Below, piece by piece: positions 1 through 8,597 of a stretch of DNA of 60,856 nt (positions are counted from its first letter, which is position 1; each line of letters begins with the position of its first letter). Source of the DNA: an uncultured Flavobacteriales bacterium (lineage in GTDB: Bacteria; Bacteroidota; Bacteroidia; Flavobacteriales; JBLHRE01). The stretch covers positions 1 through 60,856 of the forward strand of contig CAKZPI010000004.1 of assembly GCA_937139155.1 (NCBI GenBank), read 5' to 3'. The notes below the pieces were generated by a model that worked only from the letters and a program-made list of their open reading frames with translations, ran no database searches and was not told the DNA's origin. The translations under genes and the position numbers were made by a program.

Positions 1-240
1 GCAGGAGAAATTAATTAGCCCTGGTAAAAAGTGATAGCTTTCATTGAGCACTTTTGGACGGGGTAATGTGGGGAATGTGCCCCAACAGATAATAAATGCA
101 ATCCATTCACTTTAATCCCGAAGTTTTGCGGGGTTAAACTAAGATTTTTTTGATTCTTATTCCAAGGGGCATCTTCATTTGTCCTAGCTTTCCGCTATAG
201 GTTTCATAGAACCCAGGCTGTACAGGCTTTGGCAGCTTAA
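1..240. other. Non-coding left edge
   Basis: No convincing gene is seen. The first 18 bases could be read as the last five codons and stop of a gene entering from the left (Ala-Gly-Glu-Ile-Asn-stop), but this is far too short to support. The stretch is AT-rich and leads into the repeat mosaic that starts near 241. Confidence 0.3.
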
Positions 241-620
241 GTGTTGAGTTGTTTAGTGTTTGATGTGTTAAAAACACTCAATTTCAGGCAGTTTCATCCC
301 ACCAATTTCCTAGTACCTAGTTCCAAGTACCTCAAACCCCTATTGGCTGTTTTAAATGTAAAGATGCTGAATATCAGGCTTTCCAGTCACTAGTCACTAG
401 TCACTAGTCACTCCTGTTGAGGTGTTGAGGCGTTGAGGCGTTTAGTTGTTTAGCTGTTGATGCCGTAATTTCAGGCAGGTTCAAGGTTCCTATTTCCTAG
501 TACCTATTTCCTAGTACCTCAAACCGCTATTGGCTGTTTTAATTGTAAAGATGCTGAATATCAGGCTTTCCAGTCACTTGTCACTAGTCACCAGTCACCC
601 CCCACCTCCTAGTTCCTAAA
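241..620. repeat. Word-mosaic repeat array, copy 1
   Basis: This is non-coding DNA built from short recurring words. TAGTCAC is tandem at 386-413. Octamers of the type TGTTGAGG/CGTTGAGG/CGTTTAGT run at about 415-462. CCTAGTACC-type words occur at 310-335 and 490-520. A segment of about 110 bp containing TATTGGCTGTTTTAA and GATGCTGAATATCAGGC occurs twice, near 310-415 and 490-600. The same words, reverse-complemented, make up the arrays at 30880-31560 and 32295-33185. The array ends about 100 bp before rpsP. Function is unknown. Confidence 0.8.
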
Positions 621-718
621 TAAATTTCAAATCCTTGATGTTTGAACTTTAATTATTCCGATATTTGCACGCTCAAAAATCAATTAACCGCGGTTTCGCA
701 CCGCAACCAATTAGAACT

Positions 719-1294
719 ATGGCAACAAAAATTCGCCTTCAACGTCACGGTCGCAAAGGCCGTCCCATCTTCAACATCGTAATCGCTGACGAACGCTCTA
801 AGCGTGATGGGCGTTACATCGAGAAAATCGGTCAGTACAGCCCAAACACCCAGCCTGCAACCATTGACCTGGATGTAGACAAAGCCCTTGACTGGGTTCA
901 AAAAGGTGCGGTTCCTACCGATACAGCTCGCGCTATCCTTTCCTATAAAGGAGTGCTTCTTCGCAAACACCTTCTTGATGGTGTGAAAAAAGGAGCCCTT
1001 ACTGAAGATCAAGCCAACGAGAAATACGAGGCTTGGTTGAATGAAAAAGAAAGCAAAATCGAGGCCCACACCGAATCTATTCTTAAGTCGAAAGCTGACC
1101 TAAAAGCTGAAAAACTTAAGAAAGAAGCTGAAATTAGCCAGAAACGTGCCGACGAACTTAGAGCCGCCGCTGCCCCTGAGGTAGAAGAAGCTCCCGCCGC
1201 CGCGCCTGCTGAAGAAGCTGAGGAAGCTAAAGCCGAAACCATTGACGACGCTGCAGCTGCTGCAGAAGGTTCAGAAGAAGAAACTGAAAAGTAA
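719..1294 (+). CDS. rpsP: 30S ribosomal protein bS16
   Basis: Structural protein of the small ribosomal subunit. The 191-residue product starts [20 protein letters not shown], the typical bS16 N-terminus, and the bS16 domain fills about residues 1-85. The rest is a highly charged, probably helical tail rich in Glu, Ala and Lys, ending in an acidic stretch. Such tails are common on bS16 of Bacteroidota, while the enterobacterial protein is only about 80 residues. The ATG at 719 is chosen over an upstream in-frame TTG because it gives the family start. A weak -7-like box (GATATTTG) lies at 660-667. The rimM gene follows after 3 bp, so the two are co-transcribed. Confidence 0.95.
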   Translation: MATKIRLQRHGRKGRPIFNIVIADERSKRDGRYIEKIGQYSPNTQPATIDLDVDKALDWVQKGAVPTDTARAILSYKGVLLRKHLLDGVKKGALTEDQANEKYEAWLNEKESKIEAHTESILKSKADLKAEKLKKEAEISQKRADELRAAAAPEVEEAPAAAPAEEAEEAKAETIDDAAAAAEGSEEETEK

Positions 1295-1297
1295 TTC

Positions 1298-1828
1298 ATG
1301 AACCTCAAGGATTGTTTTCTCCTTGGAAGATTCGGGAAAACCGTCGGAAACAAAGGGGAAATTCATCTTAAACTAGATGTCGACTCCCCAGAAAACTACT
1401 ACGAAATGGAATCAGTTTTTGCCCTCTTGGGTGGAAGGCTGATTCCTTTCTTTTTTACCTCTACCCGTCCGGCTTCTAAAGGTAGAATCGTTGTTAAAAT
1501 TGAGGACCTTGATAGCCCTGATCAAGTGCAAAATCTGGTAGGTGCCCACGCCTACCTCCCCCTTGCCCTCCTTCCCGAACCCGAGGAAGACAGCTTCTAC
1601 CTTCACGATGCCATCGGAGCAGAAGTTCATGATGAAGCCCTTGGTTTTGCTGGTAAGGTTAAGGGCACCATTGATCTCGGAAACCAATCTCTTTTCGAAA
1701 TTGAGTTTCATGACAAAACCTACCTCCTACCCATTGTTGACGACCTGGTTAAGTCACTCGAAACTCATCCCCATATTCTTCACGTAAGTTTGCCCGAAGG
1801 TCTTATTGACCTCGGAAACGAATCGTAA
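1298..1828 (+). CDS. rimM: Ribosome maturation factor RimM
   Basis: RimM binds uS19 and helps maturation of the 30S head domain. The 176-residue protein has the N-terminal RimM beta-barrel (about residues 5-88, with FLLGRFGKTVGNKGEI at the start) and a C-terminal PRC-barrel (about 98-172, containing YLLPIVDDLV). Length is normal for the family. It starts 3 bp after rpsP; the rpsP-rimM pairing is the classical arrangement and supports both calls. The acid-phosphatase-like gene begins 12 bp downstream, so the transcript may continue. Confidence 0.93.
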   Translation: MNLKDCFLLGRFGKTVGNKGEIHLKLDVDSPENYYEMESVFALLGGRLIPFFFTSTRPASKGRIVVKIEDLDSPDQVQNLVGAHAYLPLALLPEPEEDSFYLHDAIGAEVHDEALGFAGKVKGTIDLGNQSLFEIEFHDKTYLLPIVDDLVKSLETHPHILHVSLPEGLIDLGNES

Positions 1829-1840
1829 CTCAAAAGCCTT

Positions 1841-2755
1841 ATGCTTAACCGTATTCTCCTTGCTCTGTTTTTACCCCTTTCTCTTTTTGCGCAAAATCCA
1901 GAAGCTCTGCCTAAGTCAGTGAATTTCTTCGTGATTGGCGACTGGGGCCGCGAAGGGAAATACGACCAACAAGCTGTAGCCGATCAAATGGCTCTGTTGG
2001 CCGACGACTGGAACCTGGACTTTGTAACCACCGTTGGAGATAATTTTTATCTAAAAGGGGTGAAATCTGTAGAGGACGATCATTGGGAGAAATCTTTCAA
2101 CCTCGTTTACCATCATGAATCCCTCCAGGTGCCCTTCTACGCTTCCCTTGGAAATCACGACTATTGGGGAAATGTTCAGGCCCAAATTGACCGGACAGAA
2201 TTAGACAACCGGTGGAACCTACCCTCAAGGTATTATTCAAAACTCATTGAGCTTAATGAAAAGCCCTTGATTCGACTCATCGTAACAGATACCAATCCTT
2301 GGTACGACCCCTACTATACCCGACATTGGTACCAAGATGAAATTCATGGAAGGGATACGTCCAAGCAAATGAATTGGCTCGATTCAACCCTAGCTCTTGA
2401 CGATGCCCCCTGGGAAATTGTAATCGGTCACCACCCCATGTATACTTCGGGTAAGCGACACGGAAATCCAAATCCGGTGGCAGATCAGATTGAAAAGCTT
2501 CTAAAAAAACATAAGATTCCTGCCTATTTTGCCGGGCATGAGCATCATCTTGAGCATTACCGTAAAGACTACGGAACCGATTGTTATATTTCAGGAGCTG
2601 CTGCCAAAACCCGGGAGATTGATGAAAACCCAGACGGAATGTTTGCTACCGATGAGGCGGGCTTCATGGCCGTTTCCATCAATAAAAAAGCCATGAGGGT
2701 ATACATCATTGATAAGAACGGTAAGGTTTTGGAGCAAATCGACCGAAAGCGTTAA
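1841..2755 (+). CDS. Exported purple/tartrate-resistant acid phosphatase-like metallophosphoesterase
   Basis: The 304-residue protein starts with a signal peptide (hydrophobic to about residue 16, cleavage probably after LFA). It then shows the full calcineurin-type metallophosphoesterase set: GDWG (D34), GDNFY (D67, N68), GNHDYWG (N105, H106), GHHPM (H197, H198) and GHEHH (H233, H235). The tyrosine in GDNFY and the overall order fit the small type-5 acid phosphatase family, which hydrolyses phosphomonoesters with a two-metal centre. It should act in the periplasm or outside the cell; the substrate is unknown. Its stop overlaps the start of the next gene by one base (TAATG), so translational coupling is likely. 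Confidence 0.85.
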   Translation: MLNRILLALFLPLSLFAQNPEALPKSVNFFVIGDWGREGKYDQQAVADQMALLADDWNLDFVTTVGDNFYLKGVKSVEDDHWEKSFNLVYHHESLQVPFYASLGNHDYWGNVQAQIDRTELDNRWNLPSRYYSKLIELNEKPLIRLIVTDTNPWYDPYYTRHWYQDEIHGRDTSKQMNWLDSTLALDDAPWEIVIGHHPMYTSGKRHGNPNPVADQIEKLLKKHKIPAYFAGHEHHLEHYRKDYGTDCYISGAAAKTREIDENPDGMFATDEAGFMAVSINKKAMRVYIIDKNGKVLEQIDRKR

Positions 2756-3453
2756 TGGGCCTTTTCCGGTTTAAGGGCTTCCATCTTGATGACGGTCAAG
2801 CCGGAATGAAAATCGGTACGGATGCGATTCTCTTAGGAGGGTTTATCGAATTTGATCCGGAGGATAAATGCCTGGATATTGGTCTTGGTTCGGGGGTTAT
2901 TTCAGCCATTTTGGCCCATCGTGGAATTCATGAAATGCACGGGATTGAAATGGATGATTCGGCTTTTGAACTGGCCAAGTCAAATCTTGAGAACCTCCCC
3001 CATCCTACCCAATTCAAGCTGTATCACAACTCCCTCCAAAACTTCCAAGCCCCAGAAAAGTTCACCCTTCTGGTTTCAAACCCACCCTTTTTTACAAAGG
3101 TTTATAGACCTGGTTCTAGCCCTAGAGACTTGGCCAGGCAATCGCAACATCTAAGCTTGAACGACCTTTTCTTATTTGCTCTTAAGCATCTTTCATCCAG
3201 CGGAAGCTTACAATTCATTTATCCCTACTCAGACCTAAATCTCATTCATGAAATTGCCGGGGTACACGGATTCTCCCTTTCCAAGGTCATCAAGATTATC
3301 CCCCGAAAGGGAAAAGATGCCAACCGAGTGATTCTCAAAGCTGAAAGGGGAATTCAAAGACTTGAACAGAAGGAGTTTTGCCTACGAAACGAAGATCTTT
3401 CCTATACCACAGCTTTTAAAGACAAGGTTAAATCCTTCATGCCTTTCCTTTGA
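2755..3453 (+). CDS. trmN6: tRNA1(Val) (adenine37-N6)-methyltransferase
   Basis: This enzyme methylates N6 of A37 in valine tRNA using S-adenosylmethionine (YfiC/TrmN6 family). The 232-residue protein opens with FRFKGFHLDDGQAGMKIGTD, the family's typical start, then the SAM-binding loop DIGLGSG (residues 41-47). The acidic ribose-binding region is IEMDD and the catalytic motif is NPPF (109-112), typical of N6-adenine methyltransferases. The start codon shares one base with the preceding stop. There is no obvious functional link to the phosphatase upstream beyond shared transcription. Confidence 0.88.
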   Translation: MGLFRFKGFHLDDGQAGMKIGTDAILLGGFIEFDPEDKCLDIGLGSGVISAILAHRGIHEMHGIEMDDSAFELAKSNLENLPHPTQFKLYHNSLQNFQAPEKFTLLVSNPPFFTKVYRPGSSPRDLARQSQHLSLNDLFLFALKHLSSSGSLQFIYPYSDLNLIHEIAGVHGFSLSKVIKIIPRKGKDANRVILKAERGIQRLEQKEFCLRNEDLSYTTAFKDKVKSFMPFL

Positions 3454-3477
3454 AATTGGAAAGAAAACCTATTTTTA
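3449..3477 (+). promoter_or_regulatory. Candidate Bacteroidota promoter
   Basis: TTTG at 3449-3452 and TATTTTTA at 3470-3477, 17 bp apart, resemble the -33 TTTG and -7 TAnnTTTG elements, with one mismatch in the -7 box. It would start a transcript shortly before the outer-membrane protein gene at 3493. It overlaps the end of trmN6. Confidence 0.4.
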
Positions 3478-3492
3478 AGCAAAATTAATTCC

Positions 3493-4167
3493 ATGAAAAA
3501 AGTTTTACTCCTTGCCGTATTGGTATCCTTTGGATTCATTTCCCAGGCACAATTGCGGTACAATTTCTTTGTAGGCCAAGACGCTGAACTCATGCAAACC
3601 ACCTTCAATGGTTTTGGATCCGTGGGCTGGGACTTCACCCACACTCGGTACAAAAGTTTCGGAGAAGGTTCAACCAAGGGATTTTGGGCCATCGGCGGTG
3701 GATTAACCGTTCGAAAGTTTCGCTTTAAAAACAATTTTGCCCTTGAAGGGAGTGGGGAAGCCGTGGTTTTTGTACCCGACTCTTCCCATCGAGACTATAC
3801 CCAAAGCTTTTTCTCCTATAGCAAATCCAAGCTAGTAACCACCTATATTCGGGTACACCCTGAGATTGGAATCAGTTTCAATAACGAGAAATTTGCCATT
3901 GGGGTTGGTCCTATTTTAGATTTCCTGATTCAAACCAAGCATAAACGGAAATACAAGGTGGATGGTGAAAAGGAGAAATTCGTAAACCGTTCCAACGACG
4001 AATACGATGTAAACCGTTTCCAATACGGAGGACGTTTAACCGTTGGAGGCATGAAATTTGGTGCCTATATGGTTTATATGGTGAATCCTTTCTTCGCCAA
4101 TCCCTTAAGTCCGCAAGTGAACTCAATGGAGACCGGTTTCTACCTTCGTCAAGCCATTGGCGACTAA
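3493..4167 (+). CDS. Probable outer-membrane beta-barrel protein
   Basis: The 224-residue product has a clear signal peptide (MKKVLLLAVLVSFGFISQAQ, cut after AQA). The mature part alternates hydrophobic and polar residues in strand-like blocks rich in aromatic and glycine residues, as in small PorT/OmpW-like barrels of Bacteroidota. The C-terminus (METGFYLRQAIGD) is not a clear assembly signal. I do not recognise a specific function. The gene converges on the saccharopine-dehydrogenase-like gene and their 3' ends overlap by 4 bp. Confidence 0.65.
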   Translation: MKKVLLLAVLVSFGFISQAQLRYNFFVGQDAELMQTTFNGFGSVGWDFTHTRYKSFGEGSTKGFWAIGGGLTVRKFRFKNNFALEGSGEAVVFVPDSSHRDYTQSFFSYSKSKLVTTYIRVHPEIGISFNNEKFAIGVGPILDFLIQTKHKRKYKVDGEKEKFVNRSNDEYDVNRFQYGGRLTVGGMKFGAYMVYMVNPFFANPLSPQVNSMETGFYLRQAIGD

Positions 4168-5501
4168 GAGATATCTGTCACCTTAAATTCGATTCCATAT
4201 TTCTCCAATTCATCTAAGATTGGATTATAAAACTCGGGGTGTACCGGAAGGTGTACCCCGACTTCGTTTATAGCACCGGTTAATACCATTTTGGCGGCAA
4301 TTCCAACGGGAAGCCCTACGGTATTTGACATGGCTGTAAAGGGTTGAGCCTCTCCAATGCTGATCATATGAGATTGTCTTTCGTGGGTTTCTCCCTTCAA
4401 CTCATAAATGAACTTATGCCACATCACAATCATATCCCGGTCCTCTTCTTCCAGGGTCCACTTCTGCTTCAGAATATGCTCTAAGATTTGAGCCGGACTA
4501 GCATTTTTAAGTCCGATTTTCTTGTCGGAGAACAAATCCAGCCATTTGAGCTTGTCCATTAAAGTATCGTCCTGGTCAAGTTTTAGATAATGCATGAGCT
4601 TTAGCTCAACAGAATCGGTAGGATTATAAGCCAAGAAAAGGTTGATGAACTCACGATAGGTCATATGTTCTGAGTTCTCAATGGTATAAGAATCATCGGT
4701 GGCCCCTAATTGCACAAAGGCATCCCAGGCCCTTGAAAAACCTTTCCGCCTAAGCGTACCTCTATAAATGGTTTTCACATCCTCCAGGCCATAGGTTTTC
4801 CGATACTTCAAAGAATCTCTATTGGCATAACCTTCAAAGGTTCCATACCCTTCAATATCAATAAATTCAGTTCTACGGAAGAGTTTATGGTAAGGAATGT
4901 ACTTATAGGTGCCTTCTTGGATAAACTTCACGGCTCCACCTTGTCCGGCAACCACTACATTTCTCGGGTTCCAGGTGAATTTATATTTCCATGGATTCTC
5001 TTTTTCCGTTTCCGGGGAAAGGAGTCCGCCGGTAAAGGATTCAAATCCTGTAATCACCCCCCCTTTGGCTCTAATTTCATCCAATTCTTTCATGGCAGAC
5101 ATATGGTCAATGCCCGGATCCACACCAAGTTCATTCAAACTAAGAACCCCTTGGGCCCTAGCCTCCTGGTCTAGATCTCTCATTTCATCGGAAATATAAG
5201 AGGGGGTAAGGATGTGTTTTTTATGCCTGATGCAATCTTTAGCCACCAGCACATGAAAGGAGGCCGGAAGCATGGAAATCACCAAGTCGGCCCATTGAAT
5301 TAGCTCGTTTCTTTGCGATTCATCGTTCGCATTGAAAGAAGAATGGGAAGTATTTGGGTGGTTGTTTACCCTTTCCTGGGCCAGATTTCCGTCTTGATCA
5401 ACCACCTTAATATGCCAATCAAGCTGCTCAGACTCATTGATTAAGAATCGAATCAAGCTTGAAGCCGATCTTCCTGCACCAATAACCAATACCTTTTTCA
5501 T
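4164..5501 (-). CDS. Saccharopine dehydrogenase-like oxidoreductase
   Basis: The 445-residue protein begins MKKVLVIGAGRSASSLIRFL, a Rossmann fold with GxGxxA loop at residues 8-13. It carries the long saccharopine dehydrogenase C-terminal part (MSAMKELDEI, FTGGLLSPE, NPWKYKFTWNP, GLPVGIAAKMVLTGAI). This fits the saccharopine dehydrogenase (L-glutamate forming) family of lysine degradation, working in the cytoplasm with NAD(P). No lysine-ketoglutarate reductase gene lies next to it, so the pathway step is inferred from family alone. It is divergent from the DUF423 gene; the 73 bp between the two start codons must hold both promoters. Confidence 0.8.
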   Translation of the reverse strand: MKKVLVIGAGRSASSLIRFLINESEQLDWHIKVVDQDGNLAQERVNNHPNTSHSSFNANDESQRNELIQWADLVISMLPASFHVLVAKDCIRHKKHILTPSYISDEMRDLDQEARAQGVLSLNELGVDPGIDHMSAMKELDEIRAKGGVITGFESFTGGLLSPETEKENPWKYKFTWNPRNVVVAGQGGAVKFIQEGTYKYIPYHKLFRRTEFIDIEGYGTFEGYANRDSLKYRKTYGLEDVKTIYRGTLRRKGFSRAWDAFVQLGATDDSYTIENSEHMTYREFINLFLAYNPTDSVELKLMHYLKLDQDDTLMDKLKWLDLFSDKKIGLKNASPAQILEHILKQKWTLEEEDRDMIVMWHKFIYELKGETHERQSHMISIGEAQPFTAMSNTVGLPVGIAAKMVLTGAINEVGVHLPVHPEFYNPILDELEKYGIEFKVTDIS

Positions 5502-5574
5502 AGACTATGCTTCATTTTGGGGAGCCAATATAGAAGGATTATTATACTTTTACCCAATCCTAAAAAAAGGATTC

Positions 5575-5970
5575 ATGGTCAAAAAAGTACTCGTTTTCGC
5601 AGTGATTTCAGCGGCCTCTGCCGTGGTATTAGGCGCCTTTGCGGCCCATGGTTTGGAAGGCAAGCTTTCAGCCGATCAACTTTCAACCTTTCAAACCGGA
5701 GTTCGGTATCAATTCATTCACGCTTTGGCCATTTTGGGCTTAGGAGCTATTGGAATGAATCAGAAAGATTTGAACCTAATGCCCCCTTACCGTCTCTTTG
5801 AATTTGGAACCTATTTATTTTCATTGAGTCTTTATCTCTTATCAACCCGCCACTTAATGAATGCCGATTGGATTGAGCATTTGGCTTATTTAACACCAAT
5901 TGGAGGCCTTTGCTTTGTGGGCGGATGGCTGGTTTTCTTGTTTAAGATTGTCTTGAAAATCAGAGATTAG
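5575..5970 (+). CDS. DUF423 family small membrane protein
   Basis: The 131-residue protein has four hydrophobic segments and the DUF423 signature: an early GAFAAHGLE motif (about residues 21-29), then TGVRYQFIHALAIL, and a late GGLCFVGGW. The family is widespread, lies in the inner membrane and has no agreed function. I chose the ATG at 5575 because it places the first transmembrane helix at the N-terminus; an in-frame start further upstream would overlap the divergent gene and adds unlikely sequence. Confidence 0.8.
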   Translation: MVKKVLVFAVISAASAVVLGAFAAHGLEGKLSADQLSTFQTGVRYQFIHALAILGLGAIGMNQKDLNLMPPYRLFEFGTYLFSLSLYLLSTRHLMNADWIEHLAYLTPIGGLCFVGGWLVFLFKIVLKIRD

Positions 5971-6016
5971 GTAAAAAAACCTAAAATTAATCACCGAGGT
6001 TACGTAATTATTACCC

Positions 6017-6024
6017 TAACTTTG
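6017..6024 (+). promoter_or_regulatory. -7 promoter box of pckA
   Basis: TAACTTTG is a perfect match to the Bacteroidota -7 consensus TAnnTTTG and is followed by GC, 36 bp before the pckA start. No convincing TTTG is seen at the -33 position. Confidence 0.6.
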
Positions 6025-6060
6025 CACCCTTGAATTTTATTCTAATCTAAAAATCGGATT

Positions 6061-7665
6061 ATGAGCCAGAACGGACTTCATTCCAATGGAAACCTCGCGT
6101 ATTTAGGCATTAACAATGCCCAGGAACATTGGAACCTAAGTGCCGAAAAACTCTCCAAAATCACCGTTGAAGAAGGAATGGGAAAACGTGCCGACTCAGG
6201 CGCTGTTGCCATTGATACCGGAGAATTTACCGGAAGATCACCCAAAGACAGATTCATCGTTCGTGACTCCATTACCGAAGAAAAGGTATGGTGGGGAAAT
6301 GTAAACATTGAGTTTGACGAAGAAAACTATCGCAAACTCAAGAAAAAAGTCACTGATTATTTATCCAACAAAGAAATCTACGTTCGCGATGCTTATGTAT
6401 GCGCCGACGAGGATTACCGGATGAACCTAAGGGTTGTAAATGAATACCCTTGGAGCAACTTATTTGCCTACAATATGTTCTTGCGTCCTAGCGACGAAGA
6501 GCTAAAGGGTTTTGATCCTGAATGGACGGTGATCAATGCCCCAGGCTTTATGGCAGACCCTAAGGTTGATGGTACCCGTCAGCATAATTTTGCCATTCTA
6601 AGCTTTGCGGATAAAACCATCATCATTGGTGGAACCGGGTATACGGGTGAAATGAAAAAGGGAATTTTCTCTGCCTTGAACTTCATCCTTCCTGCCCAAC
6701 GCAATGTATTGAGCATGCACTGCTCTGCCAATATAGGCGATGACGGAGATACCGCCCTTTTCTTCGGGCTTTCAGGTACGGGTAAAACCACCCTTTCTGC
6801 TGACCCCAAAAGAAGATTGATTGGAGACGACGAACACGGTTGGTCTGCAGATTCAGTTTTCAACTTTGAAGGTGGTTGCTATGCCAAGGTTATTGACCTA
6901 AGCGCGGATAAAGAACCTCAGATTTACTCGGCCATTAAAGATGGTGCCCTTCTTGAGAATGTAACCTTTGAAGGAAACGAAGTAGATTATACCGATGGGT
7001 CGAAAACCGAAAACACTCGTGTTTCTTACCCCATTCACCATATTGACAATATTGCCAAGCCATCTCTAGGTGGTCAGCCGAAGAACATTTTCTTCTTGAC
7101 CTGTGATGCTTTTGGTGTATTGCCTCCCATCTCAAGACTGACCCCTGGTCAGGCCATGTACCACTTCATTTCAGGATATACCGCCAAGGTAGCTGGAACC
7201 GAAGCTGGAATTACTGAGCCTCAAACCACTTTCTCAGCTTGTTTTGGAGCTCCATTCATGCCTCTACACCCTACCGCTTACGCAGAAATGCTTGGTGATA
7301 AAATGGAAGAAAACGACGTTCGGGTTTGGTTGATCAACACCGGTTGGTCAGGCGGGTCTTACGGAGTTGGATCTAGAATGAAGCTTAAATTTACCCGTGC
7401 CATGATCACTGCTGCCCTTGAAGGAAAGCTTGATGATGTTGGCTATACCAAGCACGAAGTATTCGGCTTGAACATGCCAAATTCTTGCCCGGATGTACCC
7501 GACGAAGTACTTCACCCAAGAAACACCTGGGCAGACAAGTCGGCATATGATGCAAAAGCAAATGAATTGGCAGAGGCCTTCAATAAAAACTTCCAGAAGT
7601 TTGAAGACTATGCCAGTGAGGAAATTATGAGTGGCGCTCCTAAGGTGACTGCCAAAGCGAAGTAA
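6061..7665 (+). CDS. pckA: Phosphoenolpyruvate carboxykinase (ATP)
   Basis: Converts oxaloacetate plus ATP to phosphoenolpyruvate, the entry step of gluconeogenesis, in the cytoplasm. The 534-residue protein has the family's diagnostic motifs: an early RSPKDRFIV, the kinase-1a loop GLSGTGKTTLSAD (from about residue 237), the metal-binding RLIGDDEHGW, NTGWSGGSYGVGSRM, and the C-terminal FNKNFQKFED. Length is normal. A perfect -7 box lies upstream and a strong intrinsic terminator downstream, so it is a single-gene transcript. Confidence 0.97.
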   Translation: MSQNGLHSNGNLAYLGINNAQEHWNLSAEKLSKITVEEGMGKRADSGAVAIDTGEFTGRSPKDRFIVRDSITEEKVWWGNVNIEFDEENYRKLKKKVTDYLSNKEIYVRDAYVCADEDYRMNLRVVNEYPWSNLFAYNMFLRPSDEELKGFDPEWTVINAPGFMADPKVDGTRQHNFAILSFADKTIIIGGTGYTGEMKKGIFSALNFILPAQRNVLSMHCSANIGDDGDTALFFGLSGTGKTTLSADPKRRLIGDDEHGWSADSVFNFEGGCYAKVIDLSADKEPQIYSAIKDGALLENVTFEGNEVDYTDGSKTENTRVSYPIHHIDNIAKPSLGGQPKNIFFLTCDAFGVLPPISRLTPGQAMYHFISGYTAKVAGTEAGITEPQTTFSACFGAPFMPLHPTAYAEMLGDKMEENDVRVWLINTGWSGGSYGVGSRMKLKFTRAMITAALEGKLDDVGYTKHEVFGLNMPNSCPDVPDEVLHPRNTWADKSAYDAKANELAEAFNKNFQKFEDYASEEIMSGAPKVTAKAK

Positions 7666-7684
7666 TTCCCTTTATATCATATTC

Positions 7685-7720
7685 AAAAAGCCCGGTTCTC
7701 TTACGTTCCGGGCTTTTTTT
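7685..7720 (+). terminator. Intrinsic terminator of pckA
   Basis: A GC-rich hairpin (AAAGCCCGG ... CCGGGCTTT, loop of about 12 nt) is followed by a run of T, 19 bp after the pckA stop codon. Confidence 0.85.
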
Positions 7721-7822
7721 GTTTTCACCCTGAATCCAAGAACCTGGTATGGTCTAGAAAAACCTTTTAAAAAAGGATTGTTTCTGTATTTTGCCCCCTT
7801 CATACCAAAACCCATAAGCTTT

Positions 7823-8434
7823 ATGAAAACCTCCATCTCTGTCCTTCTATTATTGATTATCGGTTACTCGGCGCAAGCTCAAGACTATTTAGACGATGTT
7901 GCTCAAGAGGCCTGTGAATGCCTTCAGGAGCTTCCTGATAGCCTTGACTCTGAAACCTTTCAAATGGAGTTTGGACTATGCCTTTTGAATGCATCCCAAC
8001 CTTACCAGAAATAAATCAAAAAAGATTATAAACTGGATATTGCAAAACTAGACCGAGACGCCGAAGAATTGGGTAAAATAATCGGACTCAGAATGGCCTC
8101 TGTTTGTCCGACCGACATCCTGGCCCTGGCCAAAAAATTTGAAGGTGAGCTTGAAGAGGAAGAATCAAATCCGTCTCCACAAAAACTAAAAGGAACCCTT
8201 GTGAAGATTGATGGAGAGAAATTTCTCGAGCTTTCTGTAAAGGACGAAAATGGTAAAATCGGGAAATTCCAATGGTTAGATTTTGTGGACTCTGAAATAG
8301 ATTTAACCAACTCGTACGAAGAATTGTTGAATCAGGAAGTGTTGGTTCATTTTGAAAACAGAGACCTTTTTGATGCACGTCTTAACGAGTATAGAAGCTT
8401 TCAGGTAATTCTTGAAATTGAATTGCTGGATTAA
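7823..8434 (+). pseudogene. Small exported protein gene split by an in-frame TAA
   Basis: From the ATG at 7823 a signal peptide (MKTSISVLLLLIIGYSAQAQ) is followed by DYLDDVAQEACECLQELPD, then a TAA at 8012-8014 ends the frame after 63 codons. The same frame continues without another stop to 8434. It keeps protein-like character (KKDYKLDIAKLDRDAEELGK, then a beta-rich C-terminal half with KLKGTLVKIDGEKFLELSVKD). Both parts read as one protein of about 203 residues resembling exported Bacteroidota proteins with a Cys-rich ACEC motif near the N-terminus. It may be a recent nonsense mutation, a sequencing error, or a rare readthrough. If the second half is translated alone, a TTG at 8069 or the ATG at 8093 would be used. 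Function is unknown. Confidence 0.65.
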
Positions 8435-8597
8435 CCCCGGTTTAATCCCAACCAAAAGGGAGCAAATTCCTAGAACCCTTAATTTTTTCAAGTTCCATTC
8501 CTAAGGATAAAATTTTGACAGATAGGGTCATTGCTTATGTTTTGGCCCTTGCAAATTGTAGCTTTCGAGGCTTAAAATCTACCAAAAACATACTCTT

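Noticed and set aside
1..18. Possible 3' end of a gene (five codons and TAG)
   Set aside because: Too short to show homology, and the preceding sequence is outside the window.
665..718. Upstream extension of rpsP from a TTG
   Set aside because: The bS16 family sequence begins exactly at the ATG at 719; the extra 18 residues match nothing and overlap the likely promoter.
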